From positions 3,906,001-3,970,000 of the forward strand of contig NZ_AP022608.1 in NCBI RefSeq assembly GCF_010728925.1: a stretch of DNA of 64,000 nucleotides, read 5' to 3'. The notes under the pieces are model-generated. The model searched no databases. It was not told the origin of the DNA and saw only the letters and a list, made by a program, of their open reading frames with translations. The position numbers and the translations under genes were made by a program. The DNA is from Mycolicibacterium gadium (GTDB taxonomy: Bacteria; Actinomycetota; Actinomycetes; Mycobacteriales; Mycobacteriaceae). Position 1 is the stretch's first letter. Every line of letters starts with the position of its first letter. Shown piece after piece: positions 1-7,927 of this stretch.

Positions 1-792
1 GCGGCGCTGCTGGGTTTGCCGTTCATCGCGGTGATGCCGAGCTCGACGAGCGCCAGCAAGATCGCCTTGATCGAATCACAAGGCGGCCGTTGCCATTTCG
101 TCGCCGAGTCGTCGCAGGTGTATTCCGAGGCCGAGCGGCTGGCCGCGGAGACCGGTGGCCATTATCTCGACCAGTTCACCAACGCCGAACGCGCCACCGA
201 CTGGCGCGGCAACAACAACATCGCCGAGTCGATCTTCGATCAGATGCGCGACGAGGCTCACCCTGTGCCCGACTGGATCGTGGTGGGCGCGGGCACCGGC
301 GGCACCAGCGCGACGATCGGCCGGTTCATCCGGTATCGCCGCTACGCGACGCGCTTGTGTGTGGTCGACCCGGAGAACTCGGCGTTCTTCCCCTCCTATG
401 CGCAGGGGCGCGGCGACATCGTGACGGGCATGTCGTCGCGGATCGAGGGCATCGGCCGTCCACGGGTGGAGCCGTCGTTTCTGCCCGACGTGGTGGATCG
501 GATGGTCGTCGTGCCCGATGCGGCGTCGGTCGCTGCCGCGGGGCATGCGAGCGCCGTGTTGGGGCGACGCGTGGGTCCGTCCACCGGCACGAACTTGTGG
601 GGCGCCTTCGGGCTACTCGCGGAAATGGTCGCCAACGGACGCAGCGGGTCAGTGGTGACCCTGCTCGCCGACAGCGGCGACCGCTACGCGGACACCTACT
701 TCTGCGACGAGTGGCTTACCAGCCACGGACTGGACCCCTCGGCGTGGGCCGAGGTCCTGGTCGAATTCGAACGCTCGGGCCGCTGGGCCTGA
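1..792 (+). CDS. PLP-dependent cysteine synthase/cystathionine beta-synthase-family protein, 5' end outside window
   Basis: C-terminal 263 residues of a fold-type II PLP enzyme; the reading frame is open from base 1, so the start and the PLP-binding lysine lie upstream. The glycine-rich phosphate-binding loop GAGTGGTSA is at bases 286-312, as in O-acetylserine sulfhydrylases and cystathionine synthases. The end of the protein has the family's STGTN...G segment (about bases 577-600). It matches the position of M. tuberculosis Rv3684, annotated as a lyase; the exact substrate cannot be read from the sequence. The 3' end may overlap a small convergent membrane ORF. Confidence 0.85.
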   Translation, partial: AALLGLPFIAVMPSSTSASKIALIESQGGRCHFVAESSQVYSEAERLAAETGGHYLDQFTNAERATDWRGNNNIAESIFDQMRDEAHPVPDWIVVGAGTGGTSATIGRFIRYRRYATRLCVVDPENSAFFPSYAQGRGDIVTGMSSRIEGIGRPRVEPSFLPDVVDRMVVVPDAASVAAAGHASAVLGRRVGPSTGTNLWGAFGLLAEMVANGRSGSVVTLLADSGDRYADTYFCDEWLTSHGLDPSAWAEVLVEFERSGRWA

Positions 793-893
793 TCCTCGGA
801 CCGGCCCATGAGGGGACCGTCAGACGTCAGGAACAGCCACAAGGCGGCCAGGACGAAGAATCCCAGATAGATCGAAGCACCCAGCCCGGTCAT
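696..893 (-). CDS. possible small single-pass membrane protein (65 aa)
   Basis: An ATG at 893 is preceded by a GAGG-containing purine stretch about 8 bases upstream. The first 25 residues form one convincing hydrophobic helix ([20 protein letters not shown]), followed by a hydrophilic tail with no recognisable domain. The 3' part overlaps the end of the convergent PLP-enzyme gene by 97 bases, so the tail may simply be its antisense. I do not recognise a family. The ribosome-binding site and membrane segment support a real gene; the overlap and compositional bias argue for caution. Confidence 0.4.
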   Translation of the reverse strand: MTGLGASIYLGFFVLAALWLFLTSDGPLMGRSEDQAQRPERSNSTRTSAHAEGSSPWLVSHSSQK

Positions 894-1047
894 TTCTCGC
901 CTCACTTAGTCGTTTTCCACCGTCAGTTTGCATAACGCCACCGACAACCCAAATGCATCCACCGGCGTGTCGTGACGTGCACCTCAATGCGGCCGGGCGC
1001 GTTTGGTGTCACACCGTCGGGGTGCGATACGCTGTCGTGGCTTCACT

Positions 1048-1121
1048 CGGGGTGTGGCGCAGCTTGGTAGCGTGCTTCGTTCGGGACGAAGAGGTCGTGG
1101 GTTCAAATCCCGCCACCCCGA
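1048..1121 (+). tRNA. tRNA-Pro(CGG)
   Basis: A 74-base cloverleaf. The acceptor stem CGGGGTG (1048-1054) pairs with CACCCCG (1114-1120), with discriminator A at 1121. The anticodon stem CTTCG/CGAAG encloses loop TTCGGGA, giving anticodon CGG. The T-arm GGGTTCAAATCC is canonical. The CCA end is not encoded. Confidence 0.97.
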
Positions 1122-1140
1122 CTCTGTGATTTCAGGTAGA

Positions 1141-1173
1141 CGCCCTGACTCGGCTCAGCCGGTCGGGGCGTTT
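1141..1173 (+). terminator. hairpin terminator after tRNA-Pro
   Basis: CGCCCTGA (1141-1148) pairs with TCGGGGCG (1163-1170) with one G-U pair, around an inner CGGC/GCCG stem, and is followed by TTT. It lies 20 bases after the tRNA and could also serve the convergent nitroreductase gene that ends at 1180. Confidence 0.6.
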
Positions 1174-1179
1174 CCGTCG

Positions 1180-1566
1180 CTAGGTGCTTCTGGTCAGGAC
1201 CAGCGCCGCCTCGTTGTAGGGGAACAGGCGATAGAAAGTGCGGCCCGGCCCGATGACGAGGGGTGCCGCCTCGGCCTTGCTCATCAGCCGCGGTTTTGTC
1301 AGCGCAACATCCTCGCCGCGCTTGTGCAGGACGGCCGGTCCACCGGCCAACACGTTTTTCACCCAGTCCGTTTCGGGCCCGTACCCGATGAGGACGACGA
1401 ACCCGTCCGCGGTCGGAAAAACCAACAGCGGTGTGCGGTACCGCTTACCCGACTTTCGTCCGACGTGCTCGAGCGTGCCTTGACCGGGCAGCCACGGAGT
1501 TATCGCGCGAGCGGCGGGATTGGTGACCCGACGATTGAAGTTTGCGACCGCGCGAGGCATCCGCAT
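1180..1566 (-). CDS. F420-dependent nitroreductase-family protein (Ddn/DUF385-like)
   Basis: A 128-residue protein of the deazaflavin-dependent nitroreductase family, small split-barrel enzymes that bind coenzyme F420 and reduce quinones or nitro compounds. The family signature LEHVGRKSGKRYRTPL is at about residues 32-47, followed by the beta-barrel strand segment FVVLIGYG and the conserved DWVKNVLAGG. Length is typical for the short Ddn-like members. The start ATG at 1566 is followed by a second in-frame ATG two codons later. It stands alone between tRNA-Pro and a divergent gene. The physiological substrate is unknown. Confidence 0.85.
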   Translation of the reverse strand: MRMPRAVANFNRRVTNPAARAITPWLPGQGTLEHVGRKSGKRYRTPLLVFPTADGFVVLIGYGPETDWVKNVLAGGPAVLHKRGEDVALTKPRLMSKAEAAPLVIGPGRTFYRLFPYNEAALVLTRST

Positions 1567-1690
1567 GAGACCCCCTCACCGGAAAGACTGGCCACAGAAC
1601 TGGCACCCGACTGTCGGATAGTAGCGCTGTCTTCTCCAGGGGACCAGGCTGCCGAGGTTTGACCGGTGACCAGCCGGGAATCACACCGCT

Positions 1691-2710
1691 GTGACGTTGC
1701 CATCAACTCTGGTCGAACCTGCTCTCCCCCGCGCTGCCGGGCCCGTCTCGGCGGCGATCGTCGACATGCTTGCGCGTCAGCGCCCGGCCCTGCCCGTGCG
1801 CCCGCTCGAGGTTCCCGTCTACGAGGCGGATCCGTATGGACTCGACCTGCAACTCGCGCTGTGCGTCTGCTACGAGTTGCACTACCGCGGCTTTCGTTCG
1901 GTCAATCCGCGCTGGGAGTGGAACCCCGCTCTGCTCCACTTGCGCGGCCGCCTCGAGGAGGCGTTCCTGGAGGCCGTTCGGCGCGATGTCGGGGACATCA
2001 CGTCCGACGACACCGTCGAAGCGGAGATGGATGCGATCTCGCACGAACCCGTCGAGGGCCATGGCCCGTCGTATTACCTACGTGACGAGGGCACCTGGGA
2101 GCAGATGCAGGAGTACTTCGTGCACCGCTCTATCTATCACCTCAAGGAGGGTGACCCCCACGCGTGGGTGATCCCACGCCTCACCGGCCGCGCGAAAGCG
2201 GCTTTCGTCGCAGTCGAATTCGATGAGTACGGCGCTGGCCGCGAAGAGAATGTCCACCAGCATCTGTACGCCGAGTTGATGGACGCCGCCGGCCTCGATG
2301 CCACCTACCTCGCCTATCTCAACAATGTGCCCGCCGAGGCGCTGGCATCGATCAACCTGATGTCGCTGTTCGGGCTGCACCGCGAATTGCGCGGCGCAAC
2401 GGTGGGGCACTTCGCGTCCACCGAGATCACCTCGTCGCCCGGGTCACGGCGGCTGGTCGACGCGCTCCGGCGGATGAACGCACCCCAACCATGCGTGACG
2501 TTCTATTCCGAACATGTGGTGGCCGACGCGGTTCACGAGCAAGTGGTGCGAACCGACGTCGTCGGTGGCCTGCTTGCGCGCGAGCCGCATCTGGAGGCTG
2601 ACGTGGTGTTCGGGATCAGGGCGCGCGACCTTGTCGAAAACCGCCTGGCCGATCACGTGATGGAGTGCTGGAAGTCGGGTCGTTCGTCGCTACGACGTCC
2701 GCTGAGCTGA
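1691..2710 (+). CDS. iron-containing redox enzyme family protein (haem-oxygenase-like diiron fold)
   Basis: A 339-residue, mostly helical protein resembling the haem-oxygenase-like diiron oxidase/oxygenase superfamily (Haem_oxygenase_2 type). Candidate metal-ligand segments are the Glu/His-rich stretch EFDEYGAGREENVHQHLY (about residues 175-192) and further conserved His/Glu residues in the second half (HFASTE, FYSEHVVADAVHEQ). Members act on small organic substrates or fatty acids with O2, but the substrate here cannot be inferred. Start chosen at GTG 1691. It converges on a CDGSH-type gene with a 21-base overlap. Confidence 0.7.
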   Translation: MTLPSTLVEPALPRAAGPVSAAIVDMLARQRPALPVRPLEVPVYEADPYGLDLQLALCVCYELHYRGFRSVNPRWEWNPALLHLRGRLEEAFLEAVRRDVGDITSDDTVEAEMDAISHEPVEGHGPSYYLRDEGTWEQMQEYFVHRSIYHLKEGDPHAWVIPRLTGRAKAAFVAVEFDEYGAGREENVHQHLYAELMDAAGLDATYLAYLNNVPAEALASINLMSLFGLHRELRGATVGHFASTEITSSPGSRRLVDALRRMNAPQPCVTFYSEHVVADAVHEQVVRTDVVGGLLAREPHLEADVVFGIRARDLVENRLADHVMECWKSGRSSLRRPLS

Positions 2711-2905
2711 CCGCTTGCCGGCTCGCGGACGGCACCGATGGCTGGTGTCGCACATCGGATAGTCTTTGCTGCGACGGCATGTGCAGATCGCGACCATGAA
2801 GCGATCGGACTCCACGACGCTGCCGTCGGGCAGCTCGATTCGCACCGGTCCCTCGACCATCACCGGGCCGGAGGGAACGACGCGCACCGTGCGGCTGTCG
2901 GTCAC
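2690..2905 (-). CDS. CDGSH-type iron-sulfur protein
   Basis: A 71-residue protein ending in an iron-sulfur domain whose motif reads CTCRRSKDYPMCDTSH, the C-x-C-x2-S-x3-P-x-C-D-x-S-H pattern that binds a [2Fe-2S] cluster through three Cys and one His. The usual CDGSH core is CDTSH here. Start chosen at GTG 2905 because it forms a GTGA overlap with the stop of the upstream methyltransferase, implying translational coupling; a longer reading frame exists but is antisense-like. Role probably electron transfer or redox sensing; no partner is evident except the coupled methyltransferase. Confidence 0.85.
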   Translation of the reverse strand: MTDSRTVRVVPSGPVMVEGPVRIELPDGSVVESDRFMVAICTCRRSKDYPMCDTSHRCRPRAGKRSAQRTS

Positions 2906-3597
2906 GGCTTCTCGGCCCTGATCACGACGAGTTCTTCCTCGCGTCGGCCCGGTTCGAGCCTGCCGGTGTCCTCCAGCCACGCGGCACGCGACGTCAGCAC
3001 GGGTCCGAACGGAATCCACTGATAGGCAACGACTTCCGCGTCAAGTCCGGCCGCCGCCAGCGCCGCCAGCGTCTGACGCGGGACCGCGAACTCGGACTGC
3101 ACCAGGAGGAAAGTGCCGCCCGGGGCGAGCAGATCCGGCACCGCTTCACACAGCGGATCCAGGACGAGGCGCCCGTCGGGGCCGGCATCCCACGCGCGCG
3201 CCGGGCCGGTATCCGGCGCTATCGGCGCGTACTCGACGTCGGGATCATGTGGCACATACGGCGGATTACAGACCACCACGTCGAACGGGCCGAACTCCGC
3301 GGCGCGCGCCCACGATCCCAGATGGACATCGACATCAACGCCCGCGCTCAACACATTGCCCCGCGCATACCGAACGGCACGCGAGCACACATCGAACGCC
3401 ATGACCTGCGACGCCCCCTGCTCGGCTGCGGCAATCCCCACCACGCCGCTGCCGGTGCACAGGTCGGCTACCCGGCGACCCTGCGCGACGTCGGACTTCT
3501 CCATCACGTCGATGAGAAATTGCGAGTCTTCCTGCGGGGCGTAGACGCCCGCCGGCGCGAATAGAGTGTCCGGCGAGTCAAAGTAAGCGGTTGTCAC
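2902..3597 (-). CDS. HemK/PrmC-type class I SAM methyltransferase
   Basis: A 231-residue Rossmann-fold methyltransferase. Motif I reads DLCTGSGVVGIAAA and the catalytic motif VVCNPPYVP is the NPPY signature of enzymes that methylate amide or amino nitrogens, such as the HemK family acting on glutamine in release factors. It is shorter than PrmC and lacks its N-terminal helical domain, so the substrate may differ. Start chosen at GTG 3597, preceded by GAAAGG. It is translationally coupled to the CDGSH gene downstream (GTGA). Confidence 0.85.
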   Translation of the reverse strand: MTTAYFDSPDTLFAPAGVYAPQEDSQFLIDVMEKSDVAQGRRVADLCTGSGVVGIAAAEQGASQVMAFDVCSRAVRYARGNVLSAGVDVDVHLGSWARAAEFGPFDVVVCNPPYVPHDPDVEYAPIAPDTGPARAWDAGPDGRLVLDPLCEAVPDLLAPGGTFLLVQSEFAVPRQTLAALAAAGLDAEVVAYQWIPFGPVLTSRAAWLEDTGRLEPGRREEELVVIRAEKP

Positions 3598-3654
3598 GCA
3601 AGGGCCTTTCGAACAGTTTTCGCTGCGGCCGTCGCAGCAGTGCGCTGGATTAAT

Positions 3655-3693
3655 GCCCGGTATCCGGGCTGTTAAACCGGGTCGCCCGGTTTT
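3655..3693. other. two adjacent perfect hairpins in an intergenic region
   Basis: GCCCGG-TAT-CCGGGC (3655-3669) is followed by AAACCGGG-TCG-CCCGGTTT (3674-3692). The second stem ends in a short T run on the + strand and is preceded by A's, so it could terminate either strand. The region separates the divergent methyltransferase (start 3597) from the + strand gene at 3724. Function not established. Confidence 0.5.
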
Positions 3694-3723
3694 GCGGTCC
3701 GGCAGTACGGGCACCCCTCAAGC

Positions 3724-4395
3724 GTGCAAATCTCCGATCTCGCCTCGTTGCCCATCAAGTTCGGTGCGGCCGCTCGCGGCCGCCGCCTGTTCCATCCCGT
3801 CGGTGTGCTCGCGGAAGGCATGTTGGAGCGGACGGCACCCGGCAGTGAGGGACTACCCATGCGGTCCTGCGACGTCATCGGTCGCGTATCCAAGGGTGTC
3901 GGACTGCCAGGAGCGGCACCGGATATCGCGGGGTTGGCGTTCCGGATTCCGCCGCCGCAGGATCTGCGTTCCTGCGGTCCCTGGGATGTGCTACTGGCAT
4001 CGACCGCGGCCGGCAGCCGTTTGGGTCTGGCGCCGGTCACCTCATGGTCCGGTGCCACCTTCTCCAGCCTGATGCCGTTGCGCTACCGCGACCGCGTGTG
4101 GTGGTTACGGGCACGGCTGGCCACCGAGCTCAGCGACCGAGGTCTTGCCCTCGACACGATCGAGTCCCAGATCACTTCGGGCGGCGTCGAGTTCGACATC
4201 GAACAGGCTCCGACAAAGGGTGAATTCAGCCCGTTGGCCCGGCTCACCCTGCGCAACGTCGACCCGAGTTGTGACGACATCGCCTTCGATCCCGCGTTGC
4301 ACAGCGACTGCGACGTCGAACTGCTGCCCCGCTGGTTGACCAGATTCCGGCGCGCAGCCTATCGCCGCAGCCGCCAGGGACGTGACCCGCAGTAG
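3724..4395 (+). CDS. conserved mycobacterial protein of unknown function
   Basis: A 223-residue soluble protein with no catalytic motif that I can name. Recognisable blocks are GRRLFHPVGVLAEG near residue 20, RVSKGVGLPGAAPDIAGLAFR near 54, TTSWSGAT-like near 107 and CDDIAFDPALHSDCDVE near 190. Homologues in mycobacteria are often labelled phosphodiesterase, but I see no metal-binding phosphodiesterase motif and do not support that name. Start GTG 3724 is uncertain; no strong ribosome-binding site is visible. Confidence 0.65.
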   Translation: MQISDLASLPIKFGAAARGRRLFHPVGVLAEGMLERTAPGSEGLPMRSCDVIGRVSKGVGLPGAAPDIAGLAFRIPPPQDLRSCGPWDVLLASTAAGSRLGLAPVTSWSGATFSSLMPLRYRDRVWWLRARLATELSDRGLALDTIESQITSGGVEFDIEQAPTKGEFSPLARLTLRNVDPSCDDIAFDPALHSDCDVELLPRWLTRFRRAAYRRSRQGRDPQ

Positions 4396-4398
4396 CTG

Positions 4399-4557
4399 TC
4401 AGGCGGTGGGCTCACCACGCGTATCGGCGACATCGGGCGCTTCCTCCCGGGTGGCCATCCCTCCTTCGCCACCCTCGTCGGTCGGCCCCGGGCGTCCGCC
4501 CTTCTTCTCCGACTCGTCGACCGTGTGGTCCTCGTAAATTCCCTTGCCCTTGGGCAT
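4399..4557 (-). CDS. small charged protein (52 aa) downstream of LLM oxidoreductase
   Basis: A 52-codon gene. ATG at 4557 is preceded by AAAGG, 9 bases after the stop of the LLM oxidoreductase gene on the same strand. The product begins MPKGKGIYED and is hydrophilic, rich in Glu, Gly, Lys and Asp, with no membrane segment or cysteine; it looks disordered. The good ribosome-binding site, the tight spacing and my recollection of similar small mycobacterial proteins support it as real. Function unknown; it could be an accessory peptide of the upstream enzyme. Confidence 0.65.
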   Translation of the reverse strand: MPKGKGIYEDHTVDESEKKGGRPGPTDEGGEGGMATREEAPDVADTRGEPTA

Positions 4558-4566
4558 ATTTGCCTT

Positions 4567-5553
4567 TCAGTCCGATGCGCTTCTGAGTTTTTCCAGCAGA
4601 GATCCTGCCGCTTCCTTGAGGAACAGATCCTGGCCCTCATCACCGATTTGCACGAGGGCGACATCGGTGAAACCCGCCTCCCAGTACTCGCTCACCGCAT
4701 CGACGATCGCGTCGAGATCCGGCCCGCACGGGATGGATTCGGCGACGTCCTCCGGCCGCACGTACTGGGTGGCGCCGTCGAAACCGGCCGTGGTCGGCAG
4801 GTCGGCGTTGACCGCCCAACCGCCCCCAAACCAGCGGAATTGGTCGTGCGCTCGGCGAATTGCCTTGTCGCGGTCGGGATCCCAGCAGATCGGAATCTGT
4901 CCGATGACCCGCACGTCTCCGGGCAGCCCGGTGGCGCGCCTGGCGTCATGCCAAGCGTCCACGAAATCCTTGTTCGGTTCGACAGCGATCAGATGGTCGG
5001 ACAGCGGCGCGAAGGTTTCCACCGACCGTTCACCGGACACCGCAGTCGCGATGGCGACCGGTGTCTCTGGAAGGTCCCAGAGTCGCGCGGAATCCACCTC
5101 GAAATGCTCGCCTTTCCAATCGACGAGCTCGCCGGTGAACAACTCGCGGATGATTTGAATCGCCTCGCGCAGCATCTCCTGGCGTCGGGTCACGGTCGGC
5201 CAACGCTTGCCGACGACGTGCTCGTTGAGGTTCTCGCCGCTGCCCAGCCCGAGGGTGAACCGGCCGTCGGCGAGGATCTGCAACGTGGCGGCTTTTTGTG
5301 CGACGACCGCGGGGTGGTAGCGCATCGTTGGGCACGTGACGTAGGTGAACAACTCGACCTGGTCGGTGACATGCGCGACGGCGCCCAGCACCGACCACGC
5401 ATAGGGCGCGTGCCCCTGTGATGAGAGCCACGGAAAATAGTGGTCCGAGGAGACCTCGAAGTCGAACCCGACCCGTTCTGCCGAAACGGCATAACGGACA
5501 AGATCTTTAGGTCCGCTCTGTTCGGTCATGAGGGTGTAGCCGAAACGCGTCAT
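4567..5553 (-). CDS. LLM-class F420-dependent oxidoreductase
   Basis: A 328-residue TIM-barrel flavin/F420 enzyme of the luciferase-like monooxygenase family, closest in style to the glucose-6-phosphate dehydrogenase-like subgroup. The early strand FGYTLMTEQ, the SDHYFPW segment, the central GLGSGENLNEHV (about residues 102-113, cofactor binding; compare GTGE in Fgd) and the C-terminal FTDVALVQIG are typical. It probably uses reduced or oxidised F420; the substrate is unknown. Followed at 9 bases by the 52-residue gene, apparently one transcript. Confidence 0.88.
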   Translation of the reverse strand: MTRFGYTLMTEQSGPKDLVRYAVSAERVGFDFEVSSDHYFPWLSSQGHAPYAWSVLGAVAHVTDQVELFTYVTCPTMRYHPAVVAQKAATLQILADGRFTLGLGSGENLNEHVVGKRWPTVTRRQEMLREAIQIIRELFTGELVDWKGEHFEVDSARLWDLPETPVAIATAVSGERSVETFAPLSDHLIAVEPNKDFVDAWHDARRATGLPGDVRVIGQIPICWDPDRDKAIRRAHDQFRWFGGGWAVNADLPTTAGFDGATQYVRPEDVAESIPCGPDLDAIVDAVSEYWEAGFTDVALVQIGDEGQDLFLKEAAGSLLEKLRSASD

Positions 5554-5589
5554 GGCCTTCGGGTACCCCCGCGAAAGACGACGAAACGA

Positions 5590-6054
5590 CTACAGTCTGG
5601 CCTTCACGGCGGCCGAGAGTCGTGCGCCGTCGGCCTTACCCGCGGCGATCGCGGTAGCGGCCTTCATCACCTGGCCCATCTGCTTCGTGCCCGGCCGCTC
5701 ACCGATCTCCTCGGCGACCTGCGCGATCGCGGTGTCGACGACATCGGCCACTTCAGCCTCGGTCAGCGGAGTGGGCAGGTATTCGTCGATGACGCGTGCT
5801 TCGGCATGCTCGTTGGCGGCCAGCTCACCGCGGCCGTTCTGGGTGTAGATCTCGGCGGCCTCCGCGCGCTTCTTGGATTCCTTGGACAGCACCTTCAGTA
5901 GGTCCGCGTCGGACAGCTCGCGCGCATCCTTGCCCGCCACTTCCTCGGTCTGGATCGCCGCGAGCAGCATCCGCAGCGTCGCGGTCCGCAGTTTGTCCTG
6001 CGACTTCATCGCCGCGGTGAGGTCTGCACGCAGTTGCTCTTTGAGTTCTGCCAT
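5590..6054 (-). CDS. GatB/YqeY domain-containing protein
   Basis: A 154-residue stand-alone YqeY protein, homologous to the C-terminal tail of the GatB amidotransferase subunit (M. tuberculosis Rv3688c by position). Sequence features are the N-terminal helix LKEQLRADLTAAMKSQDK, the DEYLPTPLTEAEV segment near residue 90 and the GKADGARLSAAVKARL end typical of the family. Possibly tRNA-interacting; the role is not defined in mycobacteria. Divergent from the proline-rich membrane protein at 6115. Confidence 0.92.
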   Translation of the reverse strand: MAELKEQLRADLTAAMKSQDKLRTATLRMLLAAIQTEEVAGKDARELSDADLLKVLSKESKKRAEAAEIYTQNGRGELAANEHAEARVIDEYLPTPLTEAEVADVVDTAIAQVAEEIGERPGTKQMGQVMKAATAIAAGKADGARLSAAVKARL

Positions 6055-6114
6055 GCCGCAAACTTACGCCGCAGACGTTTGTCAATTCGCATCATGATCG
6101 ACAGGATGGTTGCC

Positions 6115-7272
6115 ATGAGCACCGAGGCCGGCAATTCGGGGATCGCCGGACAGCCGCCACCGGGCTACGCACCGCCTCCGGGCTACGGGCTACCACCGGG
6201 CTACGCACCGCCACCCGGCTACGGGCCACCGCCTCCGGGCTACGGGCCACCACCCGGCTACGGGCCACCACCCGGCTACGGGCCGCCGATGCAGCCCGTC
6301 CTCAAACCGGGCGTCATCCCGCTACGACCGCTGAGCCTGTCCGACATCTTCAACGGCGCGGTCGCCTACATTCGCGCCAATCCGAAGGCGACGCTGGGAT
6401 TCACCACCATTGTCGTGGTCGCCAGCCAATTGATGGCACTCGTGCTCTCGGTGGGACCGCTGGCCGTCACCGGCGAGCTGACGCAAACGCTCACCGGTGA
6501 AGAGGTGTCCACCGGCGCATTGCTGGGCTCGACACTGTCCAGCCTCGCCGGCGCCGTTGCGACCTGGTTGACGGCGATCCTGTTGAGTGGGCTGCTCACC
6601 GTCGTCGTCGGCCGTGCGGTCTTCGGCGCCGGCATCACGATTGGTGAAGCGTGGCAACGGCTCAAGGGTCGACTGTGGACACTGATCGCGTTCACGCTCA
6701 TCGAAGGGTTGGGCGTCGGAATACTGGTCGCCATCGTCTTCGGCCTGATCTTCTGGATCGGGATAGCGTCCAGCGTCACCGCCGCGATCATCGTCGGCCT
6801 GCCTCTGGGTCTGCTCTTGATCGTTGCGCTGGTCTATATCTGGGTGGTTCTCAGCTTCGCGCCGCCGCTCATCGTGCTGGAACGCCTCGGCATCTTCGCC
6901 GCCATCGAGCGGTCGTTCAGGTTGGTGAAGAACGACTTCTGGCGGGTGTTCGGTATCCGGTTGCTCGCCACGATCGCGGTGCAGTTCATCGCAGGCGCGG
7001 TCACGATCCCGTTCAGCGTGGGCGGTCAGCTCCTTCTGATGGCGGCGGAGTCGACAGCGATGATGATGCTGTCATTCCTCCTGCTGTCGGTGGGCGGCGT
7101 CATCGCCCAGATCATCACCGCCCCGTTCCTGGCAGGCGTCGTCGTGCTGCTCTACACCGATCGCCGGATCCGCGCCGAAGCGTTCGACCTCGTATTGCGG
7201 ACCGGCGCGGCCTACGGGCCGTCCTCGCCGTCGGATTCCACTGACCATCTGTGGCTGACCCGCCAAGCCTGA
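6115..7272 (+). CDS. multi-pass membrane protein with N-terminal proline-glycine-tyrosine repeats
   Basis: 385 residues. The first 60 hold seven copies of a PPGY(G/A)-type repeat, followed by a membrane domain with about six to seven hydrophobic segments (about residues 90-370). It corresponds by position and architecture to Rv3689. Start chosen at ATG 6115, giving MSTEAGNSG, rather than further upstream in the YqeY promoter region. First gene of a tightly packed run (1-base gap to the next gene) that continues through a MoxR ATPase. The repeats are presumably cytoplasmic and may bind WW/SH3-like or envelope proteins; this is inference. Confidence 0.88.
   Translation: MSTEAGNSGIAGQPPPGYAPPPGYGLPPGYAPPPGYGPPPPGYGPPPGYGPPPGYGPPMQPVLKPGVIPLRPLSLSDIFNGAVAYIRANPKATLGFTTIVVVASQLMALVLSVGPLAVTGELTQTLTGEEVSTGALLGSTLSSLAGAVATWLTAILLSGLLTVVVGRAVFGAGITIGEAWQRLKGRLWTLIAFTLIEGLGVGILVAIVFGLIFWIGIASSVTAAIIVGLPLGLLLIVALVYIWVVLSFAPPLIVLERLGIFAAIERSFRLVKNDFWRVFGIRLLATIAVQFIAGAVTIPFSVGGQLLLMAAESTAMMMLSFLLLSVGGVIAQIITAPFLAGVVVLLYTDRRIRAEAFDLVLRTGAAYGPSSPSDSTDHLWLTRQA
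6154..6287 (+). repeat. degenerate in-frame repeat encoding PPGYG units
   Basis: Seven tandem copies of a 15-21 base unit (ccACCcGGCTACGgG type) encode the PGY-rich N-terminus of the membrane protein. Several units are identical, so the tract may vary in copy number between strains. Confidence 0.85.
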
Positions 7273-7273
7273 C

Positions 7274-7927
7274 GTGCCAACGATAGACATCGACGGCGAC
7301 GCCGCCCACGACGCCGCGCAACGCGAACTGCAAAAACCGATCTACCCTAAGCCAGGGCTGACCGAACGTCTCCTCGAGTGGATCAACGAGCTGCTCTACC
7401 GATTGGCCGAGTCTGGATCGCGCCTGCCCGGCGGCTGGTTCACGCTATCTGTTCTGCTGATCCTGCTCGTCGCCGGGATCATCGTCGCGATACGGATCGC
7501 ACGGCGCACCATGCGGACCGACCGTGGCGGCCGCTACGCGCTGTTCGGCGAACACGAACTCAGCGCTGCCGAGCACCGCGCCACCGCCGAGCAGTGTGCC
7601 GCCGCGGGCGACTGGGCGGCGGCCATCCGTCACCGCCTGAGAGCAGTGGCCCGTGAGCTCGAGGACGCCAGGGTGCTGGATGCCATCCCCGGCCGGACGG
7701 CCACCGAGCTCGCGCGCGACGCGGGTAAGGCGTTGCCGGCGTTTGCCGCTGAATTGACCATGGCTGCAACCTCCTTCAACGATGTCACCTACGGGGAGCG
7801 ACCGGGCACCGAAGCGGCATACCGGATGGTCGCCCAACTCGACGATCACGTGCGGTTCAACACCGCGACGAGTTCCGGTGCCGCTCCCGCCGCGACGCCG
7901 TCCACCGGCTGGGCGGAGGTGCGATGA
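7274..7927 (+). CDS. DUF4129 domain membrane protein
   Basis: 217 residues with a single membrane helix at about residues 58-76 and a C-terminal soluble DUF4129 domain (signature EQCAAAGDWAAAIRHRLRAV, then TATELARDAG and NDVTYGERPG). Length equals Rv3690 as I recall it. DUF4129 domains usually occur beside MoxR ATPases and transglutaminase-like or DUF58 proteins, as here. Start GTG 7274 lies 1 base after the preceding stop; the end overlaps the next start by ATGA. Confidence 0.88.
   Translation: MPTIDIDGDAAHDAAQRELQKPIYPKPGLTERLLEWINELLYRLAESGSRLPGGWFTLSVLLILLVAGIIVAIRIARRTMRTDRGGRYALFGEHELSAAEHRATAEQCAAAGDWAAAIRHRLRAVARELEDARVLDAIPGRTATELARDAGKALPAFAAELTMAATSFNDVTYGERPGTEAAYRMVAQLDDHVRFNTATSSGAAPAATPSTGWAEVR

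Noticed and set aside
1048..1121. tRNA-Pro as an integration (att) site of a mobile element.
   Set aside because: No integrase, no direct repeat of the tRNA 3' end nearby and no foreign composition; flanking genes are ordinary mycobacterial ones.
6154..6287. Short tandem repeats considered as a CRISPR or regulatory array.
   Set aside because: Units are in frame, encode PPGYG and have no spacers.
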